Below, one piece after another: positions 27,935-37,576 of a stretch of 64,000 bases of DNA. Positions within the stretch are counted from its first letter, which is position 1; each line of letters begins with the position of its first letter. Source of the stretch: Gemella haemolysans (lineage in GTDB: Bacteria > Bacillota > Bacilli > Staphylococcales > Gemellaceae); assembly GCF_012273215.1 (NCBI RefSeq), contig NZ_CP050965.1, positions 2,017,330 through 2,081,329 of the forward strand, read 5' to 3'. The notes beneath the pieces were generated by a model. It did no database searches and had not been told where the DNA came from. It was given only the letters and a program-made list of their open reading frames with translations. The position numbers were made by a program, and so were the translations under genes.

Positions 27935-29356
27935 ATGGTAAAAAATTCTCAGAAATTTAAGCATCCTAAGGGGCTGTGGCTTATTAATGTAATGATAGCC
28001 ATTCAGAGTTATGCATCATATGCAACATCAGGATTTTTAATATTATTTTATACTTATTCTGTAGAACAAGGTGGATTAGGGTTAGATAAAACATTCGCAG
28101 GGGACGTTATGGCGTATCTTGGAACAATTGGTTCTCTTCTACCGCTTTTAGGAGCATATTTAACTGATAAATATATCGGTATGCAACGTGCAATTCAGTT
28201 TGGTATTCTATTTAACTCGATAGGGACACTGTTTACCGCATTTGCTCATGGTAGATTCTACATCTTCTTAATAGGGGTAATTATTAACTCTATTGCTGGA
28301 GCATTCTTCCGTGGTAACCTATCAGCTATTGTAGGGGAACTATACGATGAAAAACAAGTATCTATGAAAGATGCTGCATATAGTATCTTCTATACTTTCG
28401 TAAATATCGGAAGTTTACTTGGTCCAATTATCGGTGGTCTAATTTACCAAGATTGGGGAGCTACAAAAGGAGCAGATGGTAAAATTGCAGTTTATGGATT
28501 TACACCAGCATTCTTAATGGTTTCTATCTGTTTATTTGTCACATTCATATTATTTACATTTGGTAAAAATAAATTACTAGGTGATTCAGGAAGATATCCA
28601 GTTGGTAAAAATAAACATGAATCTGCTGAAGAAAATAAAGAAGACTTAAAAGGATCTAAATATGATAAAGGTCGTTTATATGCTGCCGTTATAATCTTTG
28701 TATTCTCTACAGTGTTTTGGTCAGCGTATTTCCAAACACAAACAACAATTACTCTTATGACAGATGAGCTTGTAAATTTAAATGTGTTAGGATTTGATAT
28801 GCCGATTACTTGGTTAGTTTCATTTAATGGATTCTTATGTATAGTGCTTGCTCCACTATTTGGATGGTTCTGGATGAAAAAAGCAGAAAAAAATAATGAC
28901 TGGAAAGTAGCTACGAAAATGGGTTGGGGTATGCTACTAACTGGTTTAGGATTTGTTTGTTTTGTACTAGGACTTCAATCATTAGGTGGAAAACTAGATG
29001 GATCAATAAAAATGAGCATTTGGTACGTATTAGGTGGATACTTCGTACTAACAGTAGGGGAATTACTAGTATCACCAATTGGTATGGCATTGTTCAGTAA
29101 ATTATTACCTAAAAAATTCGCCGCTATGTCTATGGCGATGTGGTATTTCACATATGTTGTATCTTCATGGATCACAGGTAAAACAGTAGGTTGGACTGAA
29201 ACTTGGGGTTATGAAAAAGTATTAACTATAATTGCAATAATTATGGGAGTATTAGGGGTACTGCTATTTATTATAGCTAATCCATTAGAAAAAATTATGG
29301 CTCTTGATAAAATTGGAAAAGAAGATGAAGAAGAGCTAGAGGTACAACAAGCTTAA
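27935..29356 (+). CDS. dtpT: POT-family proton-coupled di/tripeptide transporter
   Basis: 473 residues, AAGGAGG upstream. Proton-dependent oligopeptide transporter family: 12-14 membrane helices, GAYLTDKYIGMQRAI in the first helical bundle, and FRGNLSAIVGELYDE near the PTR2 signature. It imports di- and tripeptides with protons and complements the Opp ABC system upstream, fitting an organism that takes amino acids from peptides. The gene symbol is by family only. Confidence 0.88.
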   Translation: MVKNSQKFKHPKGLWLINVMIAIQSYASYATSGFLILFYTYSVEQGGLGLDKTFAGDVMAYLGTIGSLLPLLGAYLTDKYIGMQRAIQFGILFNSIGTLFTAFAHGRFYIFLIGVIINSIAGAFFRGNLSAIVGELYDEKQVSMKDAAYSIFYTFVNIGSLLGPIIGGLIYQDWGATKGADGKIAVYGFTPAFLMVSICLFVTFILFTFGKNKLLGDSGRYPVGKNKHESAEENKEDLKGSKYDKGRLYAAVIIFVFSTVFWSAYFQTQTTITLMTDELVNLNVLGFDMPITWLVSFNGFLCIVLAPLFGWFWMKKAEKNNDWKVATKMGWGMLLTGLGFVCFVLGLQSLGGKLDGSIKMSIWYVLGGYFVLTVGELLVSPIGMALFSKLLPKKFAAMSMAMWYFTYVVSSWITGKTVGWTETWGYEKVLTIIAIIMGVLGVLLFIIANPLEKIMALDKIGKEDEEELEVQQA

Positions 29357-29366
29357 AAATAATAAA

Positions 29367-29413
29367 AAACTGACTTAAATAATCGTAAGTGATTAATTTA
29401 AGTCAGTTTATTT
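29367..29413. terminator. Terminator between convergent genes
   Basis: A 14-bp perfect stem (29367-29380 with 29396-29409) has A-tract and T-tract flanks. It serves the POT gene and the small minus-strand gene ending at 29408. Confidence 0.82.
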
Positions 29414-29668
29414 TATATCAAAATCTATAGAATCAATATTCATAATAAGTTTGTTATTTATAAACCAAATTAATGAAAATACATAAACGGCATAAGTAAA
29501 AAATAATAAAGAAGAAAGAATAGTAATTTTATTATTTTTTAGGAATATGAAATTCAATAAAATTATTATTAAGTAAACAACAACAGAAATTAACAAACGT
29601 TGTTTATTTTTTTTTGCCCAATTATTGTATTTTTCCAATAATTCAGCTTTTTTAGCTTCGTTATCCAC
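29408..29668 (-). CDS. Small membrane protein, hypothetical
   Basis: 86 residues from GTG 29668, chosen because AGGAGG lies seven bases upstream (29675-29680). An N-terminal charged helix (DNEAKKAELLEKYNNWAKKN) is followed by two membrane helices. I do not recognise a family. Convergent with the POT gene and divergent from ytpQ. Confidence 0.7.
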   Translation of the reverse strand: MDNEAKKAELLEKYNNWAKKNKQRLLISVVVYLIIILLNFIFLKNNKITILSSLLFFTYAVYVFSLIWFINNKLIMNIDSIDFDIK

Positions 29669-29781
29669 AAAATTCCTCCTAAGTTTTATATATAAAATTA
29701 TAACAAATAAAAGACTATGCTGCAATTAAATAACTGAAGTGTAAAAAAGTGAATAATATTTGTATATATTCCCTATTTATG

Positions 29782-29811
29782 TTGATTGAATACAAATAAA
29801 TATGGTATAAT
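29782..29811 (+). promoter_or_regulatory. Promoter of the ytpQ operon
   Basis: TTGATT (29782-29787), 18-bp spacer, TATAAT (29806-29811). Confidence 0.65.
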
Positions 29812-29846
29812 TAAGTTGCCATATTATACACAAAATTGGAGGCAAT

Positions 29847-30647
29847 ATGTCTTATACAAGAGATTATATATTTGAAAAAATAATAGAAAAACTACCTACT
29901 TTAAAAATTCATGAAAGACGAGAAAAAGATAATAGTGTTTTTATTTTAGAGTATGAAAATCGTCGTGCAAAAATAGATATAGATAGTTTTGTCAGAAAGT
30001 TAGGAGATAAGAAAACTAGCAAAGGGGATAAAAAAATAGAAGAGTTTGTCTACTATATAGTAGAAAATTTCAGTGCACAAACAAGTGTTTCTTTAGACAA
30101 CATTAATGAAGAACAATTGTTGGAAAATATTTATCCCGTAGTTAGAGCTAGCAGTTTTAATAAAGATAAAGAAAAAGATCTTGTTAGTTTTGAACATACA
30201 AATGAAACAAAAATTTATTTAGCGTATGATTTTAAAGATGGCTATAAATTGCTAGATAGTAGTTTTTTAGATAAATTCTCAAAAAATAAGCAAGAAATTT
30301 TAGAGGTTGCTAAAAATAATTTAGAAGAATTACCACTTAAGTATAATGTGGATGAAGTTGCAGGGAATAAATTTTATTTCTTAAATGCGAAAGATGGTTA
30401 TGATGGAGCTAGAATATTCGATAAAAATGTATTAGATTACTTCTATAAGAAAATAGGGGATTCATTTTATGTCGGCTTGCCACATCAAGATACGTTAATT
30501 ATCGCAGATATAAATAATAAACAGGGATTAGAGATTTTGCAAAAAATGATGGTTCATTTTTTTACAGAAGGTCTAGTGCCGATAACAACAATTACATTTA
30601 AATATGATGGAAAAGAACTAGAGAGTTATTTTATTTTTGTAGAATAA
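29847..30647 (+). CDS. ytpQ: DUF1444 family protein YtpQ
   Basis: 266 residues, TTGGAGG upstream. Resembles YtpQ of Bacillus and Staphylococcus (DUF1444) in length, in YPVVRASSF near the middle, and in genetic context: in those genomes ytpQ, ytpR and the translocase gene sftA are adjacent. Soluble, without signal peptide; function not established. Confidence 0.8.
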   Translation: MSYTRDYIFEKIIEKLPTLKIHERREKDNSVFILEYENRRAKIDIDSFVRKLGDKKTSKGDKKIEEFVYYIVENFSAQTSVSLDNINEEQLLENIYPVVRASSFNKDKEKDLVSFEHTNETKIYLAYDFKDGYKLLDSSFLDKFSKNKQEILEVAKNNLEELPLKYNVDEVAGNKFYFLNAKDGYDGARIFDKNVLDYFYKKIGDSFYVGLPHQDTLIIADINNKQGLEILQKMMVHFFTEGLVPITTITFKYDGKELESYFIFVE

Positions 30648-30683
30648 CTTTAAAAATAAAAATTAAGTATAGGAGAGAGAGTC

Positions 30684-31289
30684 ATGTTATTTTTTTACAA
30701 TAAGAAAATGTTAGGAGAAACATTATTAATTACTATTCAGAGTAAAGAAGAGGTAACATACGAAGATAAGAAAAATATCACTTTAATTAAAGATGAAAAT
30801 GGCGCTTTAGTTGGGTTAAATATTTTTAACGTTGAAAACTTGAAATTAGATGGAGAAGGAAGTATTGATTTAACAGAAGAACAAAAAGAGATTCTTCAAA
30901 AACGTTTAGAAAAAAATGGAATAAAAATTGATTTAGAAGGAAACAATGACGATTTCTTCGTAGTTGGAGAAGTTTTAAGTTGTGAAAAACACCCAGATGC
31001 TGATAAGTTAAAAGTAACTGAAGTAAAAGTTAGTGAAGATGAGACATTACAAATTGTCTGTGGAGCGCCTAATGTAGAAGCAGGACAAAAAGTTGTTGTA
31101 GCATTAAGTGGTGCAATGATGCCAAGTGGTTTATTAATTAAAAAATCAAAATTACGTGGTGTAGAATCAAACGGAATGCTATGTTCAAAACGTGAATTAG
31201 GATTACCACAAGAAGAAGCACGAGGAATTTTAGTATTAGATGCTGACACTAAAGTAGGAACTCGAGTAAAAGATTTGAATCTTAAATAA
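30684..31289 (+). CDS. ytpR: YtpR-like tRNA-binding domain protein
   Basis: 201 residues, AGGAGAGAG upstream. The N-terminal ~85 residues form a small domain. The C-terminal ~115 residues are an EMAP-II/PheT-type tRNA-binding OB fold: [50 protein letters not shown] and the closing ARGILVL are clear family landmarks. Same operon as ytpQ. Its exact RNA partner is not known. Confidence 0.9.
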   Translation: MLFFYNKKMLGETLLITIQSKEEVTYEDKKNITLIKDENGALVGLNIFNVENLKLDGEGSIDLTEEQKEILQKRLEKNGIKIDLEGNNDDFFVVGEVLSCEKHPDADKLKVTEVKVSEDETLQIVCGAPNVEAGQKVVVALSGAMMPSGLLIKKSKLRGVESNGMLCSKRELGLPQEEARGILVLDADTKVGTRVKDLNLK

Positions 31290-31313
31290 AATCTAACTTA
31301 GGAGGTGTAAAGT

Positions 31314-33923
31314 ATGGTTAATTGGAAAAAGTGGTTTTTAGAAGAAGATGAAGATGAGATATTCGAAGAAGAGATATCACGTAAAGAGAAGAAAGAAAGT
31401 CCTTTAGAAACTAGGGAAAGAAGAACTGAAAACAAGAGAAAAGAAAGAGTCTATTATGAAGATGAAGAAGATTTTGAAATAGACTTTAGTTCTAGAAAAT
31501 CTAAGAGATCATTTGAAGATGATGAGTTTGAGTCAGACTCTAGAAATAGAAAAGGAAGAGAGAAAACTCAAGAAAAATTTGATGAATATGAAGAAGTAAA
31601 CCTTGAGGATTTTGAAATAGATGAATTCGAAGATGATGATTATGAAGAAGACTTCGAACAAGAGAAAAAATCTAAAAAAGGAAATGGTTTCTTTGCTAAA
31701 TTCAAAAATCTATTTAAACAAAATGATGAAGAATTAGACGATGACTTTTTAGATGAAGATCTTCTTGAAGAAGATGAAGATGACGAGGCTGAAGATTATA
31801 AAACATATCTAGAGCGTCAAAAACGTGAACAAAAAGAGAAAGCTAAAATAGCTGAAAAAACACAATCAAGAGTAGTCAAAGAAGAAGACTATGAAGATTA
31901 TGAAGACGATGAGGAAGAGTACGAAGAAGGTAAAAAAGTAGGATTCTTCTCAAGACTTAAAGAAAAATTATTTAACGTGAGTGATGATGAAATCGATCAA
32001 GAAGAATTAGAAGCGGTACTAGATGATTTTGAGGATGAGGTAAAAGAAGAGGAAACTCCAGTTAAGAAAAAAACTCAAGTATCAGTTGAAAGATTTGATT
32101 CTGAACCTGAAGAAGAACTAGAGATTGAGTTTGTAGATGAAGTTAAAGAAGAAGCTAAGTTTGAAGAAATCGATATTACTAAATACGAAGAAAAAGAAGA
32201 AAAAGCTTCAGCTGGAACAGTTACAGACTTAGGGGATGCTCTTAAGAAACTTGGAGTTTCGAGTTCTGAAATAACTGATGTTGATATCTTTGATGAGAAA
32301 CCATCAAGAAGAAAACACCCAACTCTTGCTGCTGTTCGTACTAAGAGATTAAAACAAGATCATAAGATTGACACTCTTGGAGACAGTGTAGTACTAGGAA
32401 AAGATGGTAGTGAATTAAAACAAGAAGTAGCTACTTCATTCAAAGGTCAAGCTAAAGAGGAAACTCAAGTTCAAGAAGAAAGAACTACTAAAAATAGAGA
32501 AGCTCGTAGAGAATTCGAAGAAAACTTTAATTCTCTAGAGAGAAGAAGCGATAAGATTGAAAAAGATAATCCATTATACGCTAAGAAAAACGAAAAATTA
32601 GAGGGTATCTTTGATGAAATTCGTGAAAAAGAGAGCAAAACCCACGAGAAAGAGGCTCCAGCACTAGAAGTTAGAGAACTTGATGCTGAAGGAAGCCGCC
32701 GTGAAAAATTAAAATATACTTCTGTACATGATGTATTAGAAGGAAATGAAGATTTATTCGAAGATGATATCGATAGAGTAAGCAAAAAACTTGTTGGTGA
32801 AAGATTCGAAGAAGGCCAAGAATCTAGCGAAGAAGTTGAAAACTTCAGAAAAGGTTTATATGAAGGTAAGAAATCTGAAAATACTCAAGAAAGAACAGCC
32901 TTAGATGAGCTTATTAAAACTGAGAATATTGATGTTTCTCCAAGAAAAGAAGAAACTCTTCCTGAAATAGAAGAACTTAATGAAAACTTAGCTGACCTTA
33001 AGAAAGAAAAACAAGAAGAAACTTATGTTGATTTAGTTCAAGAAGTGGCTAAAATAGAAGATGTTGAAGTTGAAGACTACGAAGAATTTAAAGAAGTTAA
33101 AAAAGATAGGCTTTCTGGTTACAGTGATTATCGTTTAGATGAAGAAGAAATCGAAGAATTAGAAGAACAAAACTATCTAGAAGAATCTGCAGACTCAGTA
33201 AATATCGATAGTTTATTAAGAGAAGTATCTCCAAACAATAAGATTATTAAAAAAGCTAATGATGTAGATAAATTCACAGATGAAAAAGTTGTTCCTAAAG
33301 AAGTAGCTGAGAAGAGAGTAGAAGACGCTAAAGTTCGCGAAGAAAGTGAAGTTGTTGAAGAAGTAGAACGCGGAATAGATTATACTGAAAAACTATATAC
33401 TAATGATGTTTCTGAGTACTTCGATAAAGGTAATGGAACTAAATTAGGTGAATATAAAACAGTAGATCATGGATATAGACCAGTAAGTAAAGAAAAAATC
33501 GAAAATAATCAAAAAATTCTTGACGCAATTTTTGAAAAATATTCATCATCAGGAATTTCTTCATCGACTAGATCAGTAACGAGTCAAATGATGAGTTCAA
33601 ATACTATTACACCTAAATCACGCAGTGTTGGTAAATTCAAACCATCTCCAGTATATTCTTCTGTATATGGTTCAGCAACACGTAATACAGCCGAAAATTC
33701 AAATAAACCAGTTGGTATATCAACTACAGGATTATCTATAAATAATCAAGTAAAAAAAGATGAACCAAAAATAGCCGAAAAAAAAGCAGTAGAAGCTAAA
33801 ACAGCTACTACAGTAAAAAATAATGCAAATATCTATAAAGAAATTGCTTCACAAGAAGAGACAGTTTGGAATATAGGTTCAGCAAAACGAGTACCTAAAA
33901 ACAAGGTGAAAAATAAAAAATAA
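31314..33923 (+). CDS. Large acidic coiled-coil protein at the sftA locus, no ATPase motor
   Basis: 869 residues, AGGAGG upstream. Extremely rich in Glu, Asp and Lys, with no signal peptide or membrane helix. It starts MVNWKKWFLEEDEDE; short basic/aromatic islands recur (NGFFAKFKNLFKQ, VGFFSRLKEKLFN), each followed by acidic stretches. Near the end lies GKFKPSPVYSSVYG, reminiscent of the linker before the motor in SftA-type translocases. In related Bacilli the gene after ytpR encodes SftA, but here no Walker A/B or FtsK domain follows. It may be a motorless SftA derivative or an unrelated acidic protein; function unknown. Confidence 0.75.
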   Translation: MVNWKKWFLEEDEDEIFEEEISRKEKKESPLETRERRTENKRKERVYYEDEEDFEIDFSSRKSKRSFEDDEFESDSRNRKGREKTQEKFDEYEEVNLEDFEIDEFEDDDYEEDFEQEKKSKKGNGFFAKFKNLFKQNDEELDDDFLDEDLLEEDEDDEAEDYKTYLERQKREQKEKAKIAEKTQSRVVKEEDYEDYEDDEEEYEEGKKVGFFSRLKEKLFNVSDDEIDQEELEAVLDDFEDEVKEEETPVKKKTQVSVERFDSEPEEELEIEFVDEVKEEAKFEEIDITKYEEKEEKASAGTVTDLGDALKKLGVSSSEITDVDIFDEKPSRRKHPTLAAVRTKRLKQDHKIDTLGDSVVLGKDGSELKQEVATSFKGQAKEETQVQEERTTKNREARREFEENFNSLERRSDKIEKDNPLYAKKNEKLEGIFDEIREKESKTHEKEAPALEVRELDAEGSRREKLKYTSVHDVLEGNEDLFEDDIDRVSKKLVGERFEEGQESSEEVENFRKGLYEGKKSENTQERTALDELIKTENIDVSPRKEETLPEIEELNENLADLKKEKQEETYVDLVQEVAKIEDVEVEDYEEFKEVKKDRLSGYSDYRLDEEEIEELEEQNYLEESADSVNIDSLLREVSPNNKIIKKANDVDKFTDEKVVPKEVAEKRVEDAKVREESEVVEEVERGIDYTEKLYTNDVSEYFDKGNGTKLGEYKTVDHGYRPVSKEKIENNQKILDAIFEKYSSSGISSSTRSVTSQMMSSNTITPKSRSVGKFKPSPVYSSVYGSATRNTAENSNKPVGISTTGLSINNQVKKDEPKIAEKKAVEAKTATTVKNNANIYKEIASQEETVWNIGSAKRVPKNKVKNKK

Positions 33924-33939
33924 TTAGATAATCGATAAG

Positions 33940-33975
33940 AAAGAGGATGGCTCAAAAGTCATCCTCTTTTACTTA
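33940..33975 (+). terminator. Terminator of the ytp operon
   Basis: AAAGAGGATG pairs with CATCCTCTTT (33940-33949 with 33960-33969), followed by TTAC. Confidence 0.8.
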
Positions 33976-34009
33976 ATGGCTTTAGCCAATTGCTGATATG
34001 AAGTCTCGG

Positions 34010-34041
34010 AAATAAATAAACCACCTCTTTTCAGGGGTGAT
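34010..34041 (-). terminator. Terminator of the rpiR-family gene
   Basis: On the minus strand ATCACCCCT, loop GAAA, AGAGGTGGT, then TTATTTATTT. Confidence 0.78.
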
Positions 34042-34059
34042 CTTTACTTTGTTAACTTT

Positions 34060-34827
34060 TCAATCTATTACATATTCTCCAGGGCTTAGAGTGTTAACGA
34101 TAGTTTCGAATAAAATAATTCCAACTACGTTTAACATTAATCTTGAACGAATTTTTTTTCTGTTTTTTGGTGCATCGTAGACTTTAATCAAATAATCGCT
34201 CATTCTTGCTAGTGGACTACTCACAAGGCTAGTGATTGATAGAATTGTTGCTCCATTTTGTTTTGCCTCCAAGACGCAATCATTAATGACGTCAGTATTA
34301 CCACCTAGAGAAAATACTAAAATTACATCATCTTTTGTACAAATATCAGAGATTCTTTTAATAGAATAATGTTCAAAATAGTCATTTGACCAAAGGTTAA
34401 TAAGCTTAAGTTTTCTATTGAAATCACTCATAACCATGTAGCTTGAGCCACTACCTATACAAAATATACGACGAGCATTAATTATTTTATCGGCAAAAGT
34501 ATCAAAATCATCTTGATTAAGAATAGACATTGTTCGAGAAAATTCAACGCTAAGCTGTTCTTTTAAAGTAATAAAGTTAGAAGAAGTAGCGTTATTATTT
34601 TTAGCTAATTCTTTACTCATTTTCAAATCATATTTTAAATCGATAAATGTGTTATACCCCAACTTTTTACAAGCACGAATTACGGTAGAAGAAGAAACGA
34701 GAACAGCCTGTTTAATTTCTTTTAAAGTGGTATGTTCAATATTATCTTGCTTCATAAGATAATCGATGACTTGTTGTTCTGAAATGGATAGTCTATCGTA
34801 GTTTTCTTTTAAATTCTCAAAAAACAT
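34060..34827 (-). CDS. RpiR-family regulator (HTH plus SIS domain)
   Basis: 255 residues from ATG 34827, with GGGGG ten bases upstream. The N-terminal HTH (~1-75, LSISEQQVIDYLMK and VSSSTVIRACKKLGY) and C-terminal sugar-isomerase (SIS) domain (~105-240, IFCIGSGSSYMVMSDF and VFSLGGNTDVI) match RpiR regulators, which sense phosphosugars. Divergent from the PTS gene at 35065, which it probably controls through the TAGTAAA palindromes in the shared region. Confidence 0.88.
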   Translation of the reverse strand: MFFENLKENYDRLSISEQQVIDYLMKQDNIEHTTLKEIKQAVLVSSSTVIRACKKLGYNTFIDLKYDLKMSKELAKNNNATSSNFITLKEQLSVEFSRTMSILNQDDFDTFADKIINARRIFCIGSGSSYMVMSDFNRKLKLINLWSNDYFEHYSIKRISDICTKDDVILVFSLGGNTDVINDCVLEAKQNGATILSITSLVSSPLARMSDYLIKVYDAPKNRKKIRSRLMLNVVGIILFETIVNTLSPGEYVID

Positions 34828-34841
34828 AAAAATGCCCCCTA

Positions 34842-34856
34842 TAGTAAAATTTACCA
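34842..34856. promoter_or_regulatory. Operator half-palindrome near the rpiR gene start
   Basis: TAGTAAAATTTACCA, with arms TAGTAAA and TTTACCA, resembles the perfect palindrome at 34943 and sits in the leader of the regulator gene. Confidence 0.45.
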
Positions 34857-34942
34857 ATGAATATTTTTTCTTTACTCAGCATTAAGTATCATATCACAAA
34901 AATTTTAAAATGAAAAGTTATTTTATAAACGTTTTCTAGAAT

Positions 34943-34960
34943 TTAGTAAAATTTTACTAA
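34943..34960. promoter_or_regulatory. Palindromic operator, likely RpiR-family site
   Basis: TTAGTAAAATTTTACTAA is a perfect 18-bp palindrome between the divergent regulator and PTS genes. A related 15-bp site is at 34842. Confidence 0.6.
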
Positions 34961-35004
34961 AATAGTAATAAGTTACAATAGAAGAAACTTTTAGGCAAAA
35001 AACT

Positions 35005-35031
35005 AAAAACCGTTTTCATATCTGTTATAAT
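35005..35031 (+). promoter_or_regulatory. PTS promoter with a cre-like site
   Basis: Extended -10 TGTTATAAT (TATAAT at 35026-35031) with no good -35. A sequence one mismatch from the catabolite-responsive element consensus (ATGAAAACGGTTTTT on the minus strand, 35005-35019) covers the -35 and spacer. CcpA repression in the presence of glucose is therefore plausible. Confidence 0.5.
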
Positions 35032-35064
35032 GTACCTATAAAAAATAACAAAGGAGAAAAGGTA

Positions 35065-36771
35065 ATGGCAAAGAAAAAAAATAAATTCGTCTCTGCTTTT
35101 GAGCAATTCGGACGTTCGTTCTTATTACCAGTATCTGTACTTCCTGGTGCAGGTATTATTAAAGGAATCGGGACAGCCTTCAGTAATTCAAATACACTAA
35201 AAATGTTCCCAGCGTTAAAAAATGACATTATTCAATTTATTATGAAATTCCTAATCGTATTAGGGGATACAGCATTCAACAACTTACCAATTATATTTGC
35301 GGTTGGGGTAGCTGTAGGTTTAGCAAAACGTGAAAAAGGTTCTGCTGCGCTTTCTGGTTTACTAGGATTCATCGTATTACACTACGTACTTAACTTCCTA
35401 TTAGTACAAAGTCACAAATTAGTAGATACTAGTAAATTATCAAGTAACGAAGCAAAATTAGCATTATCAAATGCCATGCAGACAAAAGTACTTGGTATTC
35501 AAACAATGGACCTTAGTGTATTCGGAGGTATCATTGTAGGTATAGTTGTATACTTCGTCCATAAGTGGGCTGTTAAAGTTCAATTACCAACAGTTATTGG
35601 ATTCTTCAGTGGACCACGTTTCGTACCTATCGCAACTATCGTAATTATGTCGGCAGTTGCTACTGGACTATTCTTTGTATGGCCTCCAGTACAAAAAGGT
35701 ATCAGTGTATTATCAATCTTCATCCTTAAATCAGGACCTATTGGAACGTTCCTGTATGGTTTAGTAGAGAGAGCATTATTACCATTCGGTCTTCACCACG
35801 GTTTAAACTGGCCAGTTCGTACAACTGAATTAGGTGGAGCTTGGGAAATTGGTGGACAACGTGTAGTTGGTACAATCAACGCTTACTTAGCTTCATTAGC
35901 TGATCCAAACGTACAACATGTAGATCCAAGTATCACAAGATTTAACGGCGGTAAGTTCGTTTACTTCATGTTTGGTCTTTCTGGTGCAGCTTATGCAATG
36001 TACAAAACAGCTGATGAGAAAAAACGTAAAGTTGTAGGATCATTATTATTCGCTGCAGCTGGTACTTCATTCTTAACAGGTATTACAGAACCAATCGAAT
36101 TTACATTCTTATTCGTAGCACCAATTCTTTATGTAGTACACGCATTCTTAGCAGGTTCAGCGTTATTCGCGATGCACATGTTAGGAGCAGGGGTTGCTAC
36201 TCCAACTGGACACGGATTTATTAACTGGGTAATCTACGGAGTACTTCAAGGTCCTAAAACAGCTTGGTGGTTAGTACCAATCGTAGGTGTAGTTTACTTC
36301 TTCATCTACTATGTAGTATTCAGATTTATGATTGTTAAATTCGATCTTAAAACTCCTGGTCGTGAAGACGGAGATGATGTTAAATTATCTAATAAAAACG
36401 AAGCTCGTGCTAAACTTGGTGTAGAAATCGCTACAATCGGTAAAGAAGAAGCACCAAAATCAGTAGACGTAGCTGCTGGTGATGATGAAGTAATGGAAAC
36501 AGTACAAAAAACACCAGAAGGAATTAGAAAACAAGCAGTTGAATTAGTTAAAGCACACGGTGGTCCAGATAACATCGAAGCTGTAGATGCTTGTATAACT
36601 CGTTTAAGAATTAATGTAAAAGATAAAAACTTAGTAGATCAAGAACGTATTACAACGAAACTTGGAGCTATGGGATTTGCAGAAAGTGATATGCAAATGC
36701 AATCAATTTACGGATCTCATGCTAATGTATTAAAAATGGAAATCCAAGAAATGCTTGGTATGGAGGAATAA
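35065..36771 (+). CDS. PTS EIICB, glucose/maltose-type
   Basis: 568 residues, AAAGGAG upstream. The EIIC domain (~1-430, about ten membrane helices) carries LLPVSVLPGAGII, GLHHGLNWP and the sugar-binding signature GITEPIEF. A linker (~430-490) precedes the EIIB domain (~490-568) with the phosphoryl-accepting Cys in VDACITRLR. No EIIA domain is fused. It imports and phosphorylates a glucoside, glucose or maltose. Downstream is a HAD phosphatase, upstream a divergent RpiR regulator. Confidence 0.9.
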   Translation: MAKKKNKFVSAFEQFGRSFLLPVSVLPGAGIIKGIGTAFSNSNTLKMFPALKNDIIQFIMKFLIVLGDTAFNNLPIIFAVGVAVGLAKREKGSAALSGLLGFIVLHYVLNFLLVQSHKLVDTSKLSSNEAKLALSNAMQTKVLGIQTMDLSVFGGIIVGIVVYFVHKWAVKVQLPTVIGFFSGPRFVPIATIVIMSAVATGLFFVWPPVQKGISVLSIFILKSGPIGTFLYGLVERALLPFGLHHGLNWPVRTTELGGAWEIGGQRVVGTINAYLASLADPNVQHVDPSITRFNGGKFVYFMFGLSGAAYAMYKTADEKKRKVVGSLLFAAAGTSFLTGITEPIEFTFLFVAPILYVVHAFLAGSALFAMHMLGAGVATPTGHGFINWVIYGVLQGPKTAWWLVPIVGVVYFFIYYVVFRFMIVKFDLKTPGREDGDDVKLSNKNEARAKLGVEIATIGKEEAPKSVDVAAGDDEVMETVQKTPEGIRKQAVELVKAHGGPDNIEAVDACITRLRINVKDKNLVDQERITTKLGAMGFAESDMQMQSIYGSHANVLKMEIQEMLGMEE

Positions 36772-36775
36772 TTTC

Positions 36776-37534
36776 ATGAAGAATTTGTTTGTTACAGACT
36801 TAGACGGTACATATGTTAAGAATTCAGTGTTCGTAGAACAAGAAGATTTAAAAGCGTATCATGATGCGAAAGAATACGGGGATTTCTCAGTTGCGACTGG
36901 GCGTTCTGTTGAAGAAATCAAATATATTGCAGAAGGCAATGATATGGATGTTACACACATGATAGGGTTTAACGGAGCGGTCGTAACAAGACAAGATGAA
37001 GTTCTTTTTGAAAAACACATTCCTACTAAAGATTTAACTGGGATATTCGAATATCTAAAGGAAAGTAAATTAATATTTGATGCTTTAGATGGAAAACAAC
37101 GTATCGGTAATTTTGATCATGAGAAAAAAGATAGATTGTGGAACATGGAACTAATTTGTGTTGAAAATCCTTTTGAAATACTAAAAGGAAAAACAATCTA
37201 TAAAATAAATGTAAGACCAACAAAAGACCAATTAGATTATCATTACGATATAATGAAAGAAAAATTTCCAGAAGTAGAGATTTATAAATCAGGTTCAACA
37301 CGTATGGAAATCACAGCAAAAAATATTTCTAAAGCTAGTGGTATTGAAGCTATCAGGTCAGGATATGATAGGGTAATAGCTTTAGGAGATTCAGGAAATG
37401 ACGTGGATATGTTTAAAGTAGCTGATATCTCATACTGTATGAACCGTGCGCCACAAGAAGTAAAAGACCAAGCTACACACGTAGTAGAAGATTTTGCAGC
37501 GGCGATAAAACATTTTGTAGAGAACTATGAATAG
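36776..37534 (+). CDS. HAD-superfamily (Cof-type) sugar phosphatase
   Basis: 252 residues from ATG 36776, with GGAGG at 36762 at the end of the PTS gene. Motif I DLDGT (nucleophile Asp), motif II in SVATGRS, motif IV GDSGNDVDMF. Cof-type cap. It follows the PTS gene after four bases, so it probably dephosphorylates a sugar phosphate produced by that system. Confidence 0.88.
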   Translation: MKNLFVTDLDGTYVKNSVFVEQEDLKAYHDAKEYGDFSVATGRSVEEIKYIAEGNDMDVTHMIGFNGAVVTRQDEVLFEKHIPTKDLTGIFEYLKESKLIFDALDGKQRIGNFDHEKKDRLWNMELICVENPFEILKGKTIYKINVRPTKDQLDYHYDIMKEKFPEVEIYKSGSTRMEITAKNISKASGIEAIRSGYDRVIALGDSGNDVDMFKVADISYCMNRAPQEVKDQATHVVEDFAAAIKHFVENYE

Positions 37535-37537
37535 TAA

Positions 37538-37567
37538 AAAAGAACCGGCAGAGATGCTGGTTCTTTT
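37538..37567. terminator. Bidirectional terminator
   Basis: AAAAGAACCGGCA, loop GAGA, TGCTGGTTCTTTT. It lies between the convergent HAD and folC genes. Confidence 0.85.
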
Positions 37568-37576
37568 GCTATGTAT

